Part shown: piece after piece, positions 1-8,080 of the stretch | Layout of the letters: each line of letters starts with the position of its first letter | Position numbering within the stretch: the stretch's first letter is position 1 | From: Baffinella frigidus | Taxonomy: Eukaryota; Cryptophyceae; Cryptomonadales; Baffinellaceae | Direction: 5' to 3' | DNA length: 10,649 nt | Assembly: GCA_026770585.1 (NCBI GenBank) | Contig: MU646625.1 | Coordinates: forward strand, 29,521-40,169 | Notes under the pieces: generated by a model | What the model was told of the DNA's origin: nothing | Databases searched by the model: none | The model's input: the letters and a program-made list of their open reading frames with translations, nothing else | Made by a program: the position numbers and the translations under genes

Positions 1-150
1 AACCCCAAACCCCAAACCCCAAACCCCAAACCCCAAACCCCAAACCCCAAACCCCAAACCCCAAACCCCAAACCCCAAACCCCACACCCCATACCCCGCA
101 CCCCACACCCCACACCCCAACCCCCCACACCCTAACCCCCAAACCGCAAC
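1..150. repeat. Telomere-like CCCCAAA array
   Basis: About twelve head-to-tail copies of the 7-mer CCCCAAA run from 1 to about 85, then decay into ACCCCAC and ACCCTAA variants up to an acceptor (CGCAG) at 150-154. The C-rich strand is the sense strand of the gene. Similar arrays recur inside the window, so this is read as intron or upstream filler and not as a true chromosome end, although a contig end cannot be excluded. Confidence 0.85.
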
Positions 151-154
151 GCAG

Positions 155-237
155 GACCCCGATCTAGAGGAGCTGCACTACTTCGAGAGCCACGACAGCC
201 GGTTGCTTCTCGTCACCGCAGGACTCGTCACCCACAT
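155..237 (+). CDS. Cyclase exon A1 (start of first membrane helix)
   Basis: Acceptor CGCAG at 150-154, then 27 codons plus two bases (phase 0 to 2) up to donor GTAATGAG. The peptide starts [16 protein letters not shown] and ends [11 protein letters not shown], an acidic stretch followed by the first half of a hydrophobic helix. Joined to exon B it gives an uninterrupted helix of about 24 hydrophobic residues. Three shorter relatives follow (A2 to A4); A2 and A4 keep the GTGATGAGCC donor. A1 is the longest copy and has a good acceptor. Confidence 0.6.
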
Positions 238-1724
238 GTAATGAGCCTCACCCAGTATATTCACCATACATTGATCCATATATATTGATCCCCTCTCGGG
301 GGATCTCTCTGGGAACACAGTCCCGTGTAGGATGGCCGATTGACTTTACCATAAAGTCACTCTGGTCATCCTACACGAGACTGTGTCGCCAGACCCGGCT
401 GCTCCTCGACACCGCGGGACTCATAACCCACCTGTGATGAGCCTCACCCAGTATATTGACCATATATTGACCATGTATTGATCCAGTATATTGACCATGT
501 ATTGGTCCAGCACTGCTGGCCTCATAACCTCCATACCTGTCCTCTCCAAACTTCCACCCCTTCACACCCTCTCTCTGGTGTACCTCCTCGTTACCGCTGG
601 CCTCATCACGCACATGTGATGAGCCTCACCCTCCTCTCTCCGGCGACACAGTCCCGTGTAGGATGGCCGGAGTAACTGTATGGCTTAAGTCACTCTGGCC
701 ATCAAACACTCACCCCTCCACATCTTCGCAGACCTAAACCCTAAACCTCAAACCTAAACTCAAACCACTAACCTCTAAACCCTAAACCCTAAGCCCTAAA
801 CTCTAAACCCCACACCTCAAACCCTGCGCCCTGAACCCTGAACCCTGAACCCTACACCCTCAACCCTCAACCCCAAACCCCACACCCCACACCCCACACC
901 CCAAACCCCAAACCCCACACCAGAATCATGCTGGTGGCGACGCTAGTCGGGCTGGACTTGCGGCACCAAGATCGCGGGTCTGAACCCAAAACCCAAAACC
1001 CTGAACCCGAAACCCTAAACCCTAAACCCTAAGCCCAAAACCCTAAACCCTGAACCCTAAGCCCCAAGCCCTAAACCCTGAACCCTAAACCCAAACACTC
1101 AACCCAACCCTCAACCCCAAACCTCCAACCAGGCACAGTCAAGAGGCCCTGGTTGTGCCGTACATCCTTCTGGTAAGCCCTCTCCTCAACCACCCCCCAC
1201 ACCAGCAACCCGAAGCTGCTTATCCCGGGGTTTGCTCCTGTGGTGATCATCACCTAAATCGGCGGAAATCACTCCTCTACACGCCCCTCTGATCCGTCTG
1301 ATCGCGTCCACGAACCGGCGCAGGTTTTAATGTTTTATAATGTCGATGCCACGAACCGGCGCAGGTTTCGGACGCGATCATCGAATCGGTGGTAGTTGGC
1401 CCGCTGCTCTTCGTCGGGTGGGCGGGCATGATCTCGATCCAGAGTGTCGAGAGCGCGTCGACCTTCCTCCAGGTCCTCTCCTCGGTCTTGTGTAGTACCA
1501 TCACGCCTGGGTTTGCGTGGTCCAAAAGTCCGTGAGCGGTGACGGGCTCGAACGTCCGTGGGAGTTGACGGGTGAGACGGGCCCGCTTCGGCATGATCTC
1601 GATCCAGAGTGTCGAGAGCGCATCGACCTTCCTCCAGGTGCTGAAACCTGTGTGAACTGCGCCCTTATATATTTATTTATATATATATATAATATTATAT
1701 ATATATAATATTATATATATAAAA

Positions 1725-1755
<31 letters not shown>

Positions 1756-1825
1756 TGTATGTGTGTATGTGTGTATCACTTCTGGAGATGAGTGAGGTAT
1801 ATATATATATATGTATATGTATATG

Positions 1826-1881
<56 letters not shown>

Positions 1882-4800
1882 CTCGATCCAAACTGTCGAG
1901 ACCGCATCAACCTTCCTTCAGGTCCTCTTCCTAGCTCTGTCTGGCTCGGGTTTACTGATCGTTTTCACCCCAAAAGTTGACAAAAAAAGGGGAAATTGAC
2001 TTCCGGTCTCATCATTTTGATGAGACCGGATTAAGTCAGGCAGAGCTAGTCTTCTTCTTCTTGTTAGTCGTTAGTCCACTTAGCAGCGACCGAAGATATT
2101 TCCCCCCGGATTCTCGGGGGAAACGCGGTTAGAATTCCAGGGTAATGGATAAGATTCTAGTACAAATCGTTTGGATAGACTGTATCCGTGAAGACTTCGG
2201 TGACTGTTCAGTGGACCCACAAGCCCTGGAGATCTTCTTGAGTACCCTCACGCCTGGAGATGAGGCATCCAAAAGTCCGTGAGCGTTAAGACCGGCCCGC
2301 GTCGGGGAGGGTGGCAGTCCTCTAAAGTGGAGTCCTCTAAAGTGGAGTCCTCTAAAGTGGAGTCTTCTAAAGTGGAGTCCTGCTCCTGCAGGTGCTCGCG
2401 GCTGTCTTCATGGTCGCCGCGTGGACGCAGGTCTGTGTCCGACACCCCCATAACTGGATATGCACACCCATACGTGGATAATCTACTTGCCCATAAGTGG
2501 ATGATCCACTTGCGCATAAGTGGATCATTACACCCACAAGTAGATAATCAAACCCATAAGTGGATAATCAAACCCATAAGTGGATAATCACACCCATACG
2601 TGGATGATCCGTAGGACCCTACGGTAGGCAATCCGCCGCGTGGACGCAGGTGTGTGTCCAACACACCCATATCTGGATAATCTACTTACCCATAAGTGGA
2701 TCATCTACTTATGGGACCCATAAGTGGATGATCCATAGGACCCTACAGCAATCCATAGGACCCTACGGTAGGCAATCCGTAGCGGTGGTAAACTTTTAGG
2801 ACGCGACCTCCAGGTGTGTGTCCCACCCGGTAGGCTGCGGGGCACGTCCCTCCCCGGAAATCTGGGGAGGGTCGTGACAAATTGCTGACTGTTGGTGTGT
2901 TTCCTTGGGCAATAATCCGGGGTTCATCGACCAGTGGCTGTATCTCGTCGACATCCCCGGACGAAAACAACGAAAAAAATCGCGAAACAATGGCAAAAGT
3001 TGACGGTTTAGTACCAGCATGTTGACGGTTTCGTAGTTGACGGTTACGTGCATGACGGTTTAGTAGGTGGCGGTTACGTACCAGATCGCTCTAAATGCGT
3101 CCCTTGCTCTGGGGGTGGCAGAACAAGGACTTCGACTCGGGTTTTATCGACGAGTGGCTGTATCTCTTCGGGATCCCCACCACCCTCATGGTCTCACCCC
3201 GAAACCCGAAGCCTGAAACCCGAAACCCGAAGAAAGAAAAAAAGCCTGAAACTCGGAACCCGAAGAAAATAAAAGCCTGAACCCCGGAACCCGAAGGGGA
3301 AAAAACCCAAACCGATAAGCCCTCTTCGGCATTCCGACCACCCTCATGGTCTCACCTGAACCCCAAACCCTAAATCCTGAACCCTAAACCCTAAACCCCA
3401 AACCCTAAACCCTAAACCCTAAACCCTAAATCCCAAACCCGAAACCCGAAACCCGAAACCCCAAACCCCAAACTCCAAACCCTACACCTAAACCCTAAAC
3501 CTCAAACCCTAAACCCCAACCCCAAACCCTAAACCCTAAACCCTAAACCCTGAACTCTAAACTCTAACCCCGAAACACAGGTGAACATGCTGGGGTCGAT
3601 GTCCATGAAGAAGCAGGTTACGAGTCCCCCCCCCCCTCGTACCAACTTCTATCGACTAATTCTACAGCGGTTGACTCATCACGTACCGTTGTTGACTAAT
3701 TCACATCTATGTGGTACTGACCCCCGCCAACCCTACACCCCACACCCTACTTCTCACACCCCAAACCCCAAACCGCAAACAGGTGGTGTTAGTTGCGGTG
3801 GTCCTGCTCTAACTCCTCAACCCTAACCCCTATACCCAAAACCCTACACCCTAACCCCCAGCCCCTAGGGAGGGGACACGCGCCACGGGGGGGGGTGGGG
3901 GAGGGCTGAGATTCGTGTAGGAGGTGGATTTAGAATCCATCCGGAAAATGCTCGTATGAGCGGCCGACACGGGGTACAGTGAGTGGCACAATGCGTCGAG
4001 CATGTGCGGCGCTGACGCTGGTTGTTTTGGCGATAACTTATCAATCTCTCTGAGATGCAGGTACTGGAGGTGTATTGCTTTCAAATCTCGAGGTTTGAAA
4101 GTCGAAGGGCCGCCCCCCGTAGCCAGTATTCCACTGTTACTTCTTAAGTTAACAGAGGTTCCACTTTTGCTTTGAGACGTTCCACTCTCGACTTTTGTCT
4201 CGGTGGGCCGCGCTCTTTGAAGGCGTGCCACCAAGACAAACGTCATCCTCGCTTCAGGGCGAGTCTAGGATCAGACACCCCAGTCGAGAAACAAGAGGAA
4301 TGGAGAAGGCACCCTCAGTCAGGTCCGGGATGAGACTGCGATGCGTGGCGCACGCAGGTGCCCTCGAGTCAACTTTTGGCCGATAGTCAACTTTTGGCCG
4401 ATGCACGGTTTCCCGGGGATAGGGCCCTTACGGCCACTTTCGATTGCCCCCAATCACGTGTAAAGTAGGGTGTAGAGACTGAGATGGTTGGCGCATGCAG
4501 GTGGCGCTGGTCATTATCGTCCTGCTCGCAGAGCTATTTATCGCCGCCGTCGCCCATCTCGGGTCCCTCCCTCGCCCAAAGTTGACGGGTTTGTACCGCG
4601 AACCCAGCGTGTCAACTTAGGAATAGTCGGACAGCCCGAGTGAGGCAGCGTGGGTCACTCCCGAAACCCTTGAGGGTTGAGAATTGAGGGCTGAGGGTCC
4701 ATGTTGGAGTTCCCCGGACGCTGTAGCTCTGTCTCAGTCTATTTGGGCGACGCGGTTTGGTGAGCCTTGGCTCTTTTCCGCTCCGAAGTTGACGGTTTTG

Positions 4801-7800
4801 TACCGCCGAGAAAGGATGTCATCTTAGGAATAGTCGGTCAGCCCGTAGTCGGTCAGCCTGAGTTGATAGTCGGTCAGCGCGAGTTGAGCAGGAATAGTCG
4901 GTCAGCCCGTAGTGGGTCAGCCCGTAGTCGGTCAGCGCGAGTTGAGGCAGAGCTCCTTATCGGGTCACTCCACTACCAGCCAGGATATTTTACCTTAAGT
5001 CAACAAAGCTGATCCTCGGCAGTAAGTTGCCATTTCGTTGAGATGGACCGGTTCTGGGAGCCGGCATTTGACTTACGGCTGTGGTGTTCAGGGGGAGTTG
5101 ACTTAGACGAAATGTTCTGGCCCAGAGTGCACTCCCTCCATCCCGCCAGCGCACTCTCAAGCTTCTGATCAACACTGAGATGACACACGCAGAGGCTAAC
5201 GTCCTGAAAATGGGGTAGTTAGGCCTACGGTATTGCCTAGGACCTCCTACCGTAGGCCGAGGGATCCTAGGACCAAAAAGTCTCGGCCTACGGTAGGAGG
5301 TCCTAGGCAATGCCGTAGGCCTAACTACCGCATTTTCAGGTCGTTGCCCTATTAACACGCAGAGGCTGACTCAGACAACCACAACCACTCGAGAATGCTA
5401 GAGGAGCCTATTTAAAACCGAACATATAAAGTCTTTGCTACACAAATGCTCACATTTGTACCAGGATAAGATAAAAGTAACCTCGTGTCTGGTATATTTT
5501 TTACCGGGCACGAGGTTACTTTACCTTATCCTGGTAGAAATATTTACAACTTTTTCCCCCACATGTAAATTGGCCCCTCTAGCGTTCTCGTGTGTGCTCC
5601 TCGCACTCAGAAGCTGACTCAACCACAAGCGTCGCAGCTGGCGTGTGTGGCCTAGTGAGCCAGCTTCTGCGCCAAGTCACCCCCCCCGCGCTCAGGCTCA
5701 CAACCTGGCAGCTCTTGAAGGAAGATGCAGTGAAGATGTGATACTCCTCGCACGTGAAGCTGACTCTTTATTACTCTCGTTACAGGTCCTGAAACAGGCC
5801 CTTCAGCCTTGAGTTGAGTGATACAAAAGTCTGTGAGCCTTAAGAAACGAAGCTGTCTCCCTGCAGGATGACTCCCCGCGCCCAAGACCTCACTATGGGT
5901 CATACACATATCCCTTAAGTGCCCAGTAGGCTCATACGCCCTACCGTAGGGCCCTAGGACCAGCCTGGGACCTCAGGCCCCCAAATTTGGAGGCCTGGTC
6001 ACTTAAGGGATATGTAAGGTCTCTACTTAACGTGTATGCACACATATTATACGTATGTGTACACATATACGTACGTGTGCTACCGAGGTTGACGGCACTG
6101 TACACGACTGAGCGACTTTACATTGTCGAGCGACTTTACATTCGACGTGAGCGACTTTACATTTACTCGGCGCGAGCGACTTTACAGGCCGCACAAGGCG
6201 TCGAACCACTGGATCTTCTTCCCGGTGATTCTCTGCCTCGCGGCGATCGTCCTCCTGCACCGCCGCGGAGAGGAGATGGCTGCTCGGTAAAGTGGCCCCG
6301 TCCACTTTCAAAAAGTGGCCCTGTTCACTTTCCAAAAGTGGCCCCGTCCACTTTCAAAAAAGTGGCCCCGTCCACTTTTCACGACTTGAGTCACTTAACA
6401 CCGAAAAACACTTTAGAACTTGATCGGCCGCCGTAGTTTCAATGAAGGCGATCGTCCTCCACCGCCGCGGCGAGGAGATGGCCGCCCGGTACAGTGGCCC
6501 CGTCCACTTTGCACGCAGTGAGCCACTTGACACGCAGTGAGCCACTTTACACGCAGTGAGCCACTTTACACGACTCGAGCGACTTTACATTCCTGTGCGT
6601 CCTCCTCATCTCGGCCATCATTCTCCTGAGGCGCCGCGGAGAGGAGATCGCCGCACGGTAAAGTGGCCCGGTCCACTTTGGCGGTCTGTCACTTTACACG
6701 ACGTGCGCCACTTTACACGACGTTGGCCACTTTACACAACGTGAGCCACTTTACACCGTAGCACCACTTGACACCTTGATCGGTCGATCGGCCTAGAGCA
6801 GAGCGTATCCTAAATCCTAGACCCTACACTCTAACCCCTACACCGTTCAGGCGGAACATGCCCTCCACCCTACACCCAAAACCCTGAGCCCTCAACCCCA
6901 AACCCAGGCACAAGTAGATGCAGCTGCGGGTATCCCAGAACGGACACTCACTAAACCTAAACCCCAGGCACACGTCGATGCAGCCTAGGGGAGCTCCTAC
7001 GAAAGGTTTGGGTCTAGGGGCCCTACGGCCTACCGTAGGCTTAACTACCCGGTTTTCAGGCCGTTATCCTATGAAATGCCTCAACCCTGAACCCTGGTTC
7101 CAGACACAAATGGATGCAGCTGCGGTTATTCCAGAACAGCGCCCGGGGGAGATCCTATGCGACCTCCATCCTATACCCTACACCATACACCATACACCTT
7201 ACACCCTAAAACCTACATACGCCCTAAAACCTACATACGCCTAAAACCTGCACACAACCTAAACCCTAAGCCCTAAGCCCTAAACCCTAAACCCCAGGCA
7301 CAAATGGATGCAGCTGCGGTTGTTCCAGAACGAGCGTCTGGTAACACTCAACCCTAAACCCTAAATACTAACCCCTACGCAGTAAACCCCAAGCACTAAA
7401 TTCTAGACCCTGAACACTCAACCCTAAACACTGAACCCTAAACCTTAAACCCTAAACCATAAACCATAAACCATAAACCATAAACCATAAACCATAAACA
7501 CTGAACCTTAAACCCTAACCCTACACCCTACACCCTACACCCTACACCCTACACCCTACACCCTACACCCTAAACCCTACACCCCAAACCCCAAACCTCA
7601 AACCCCAAACCCTAAACCTTACATCCTCAACCCTACACCCTACACACTAAACCCTAAACCCCAAACCATAAACCATAAACCCCACGTCCTAGCCCCTAAA
7701 CCCTACACCCCAAACCTCAAACCCCAAACCCCAAACCCCAAACCCTACACACTAAACACTAAACACTCAACACTAAACCCTCAATTCTACACCCTAAACC

Positions 7801-8018
7801 CTACACCCTAACCCCTACACCCGAAACCCGAAACCCGAAATGCAGCGCACGGAGGAGATACTGTGCGACCTCCTCCCCCGCCACATCGCCAAGGAGATGG
7901 TACACCACCCCCCCCGAAAGTTGACAGGTTTGAAAGCTGACCACTTCCCCGAAAGTTGACAGGTTTGTACCACGGATCCAGCATGTCAACCTGAGGATAG
8001 TCCGTTATGGCGGAGCAT

Positions 8019-8080
<62 letters not shown>

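Noticed and set aside
1-85. True chromosome end (telomere)
   Set aside because: The unit is CCCCAAA, degrades quickly, and identical runs occur deep inside the window (8291-8325).
1673-1999. Several Tyr-Ile-rich frames on both strands
   Set aside because: Products of AT and GTAT microsatellites. Only the E3 part has independent support.
2440-2733. CRISPR-like regular repeats
   Set aside because: Spacing varies and spacers share sequence; it is a degenerate minisatellite.
3851-4246. 131-codon minus-strand frame
   Set aside because: It spans telomere-like and C-rich sequence, has no recognisable motif, and its copy in the inverted duplication is frameshifted.
5405-5430. TATA-box promoter (TATTTAAAAC, ACATATAAAG)
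   Set aside because: It lies inside the gene beside a hairpin element, with no transcript start signal or first exon near it.
5987-6436. 149-codon + frame over the L1 region
   Set aside because: Wrong frame for L1. The L1 frame used here gives a membrane helix and fits splice phases, and its sister copies agree with it.
6105-6774. CRISPR array
   Set aside because: Repeat units are short and imperfect with no unique spacers of constant length, and the setting is an intron-rich eukaryotic gene.
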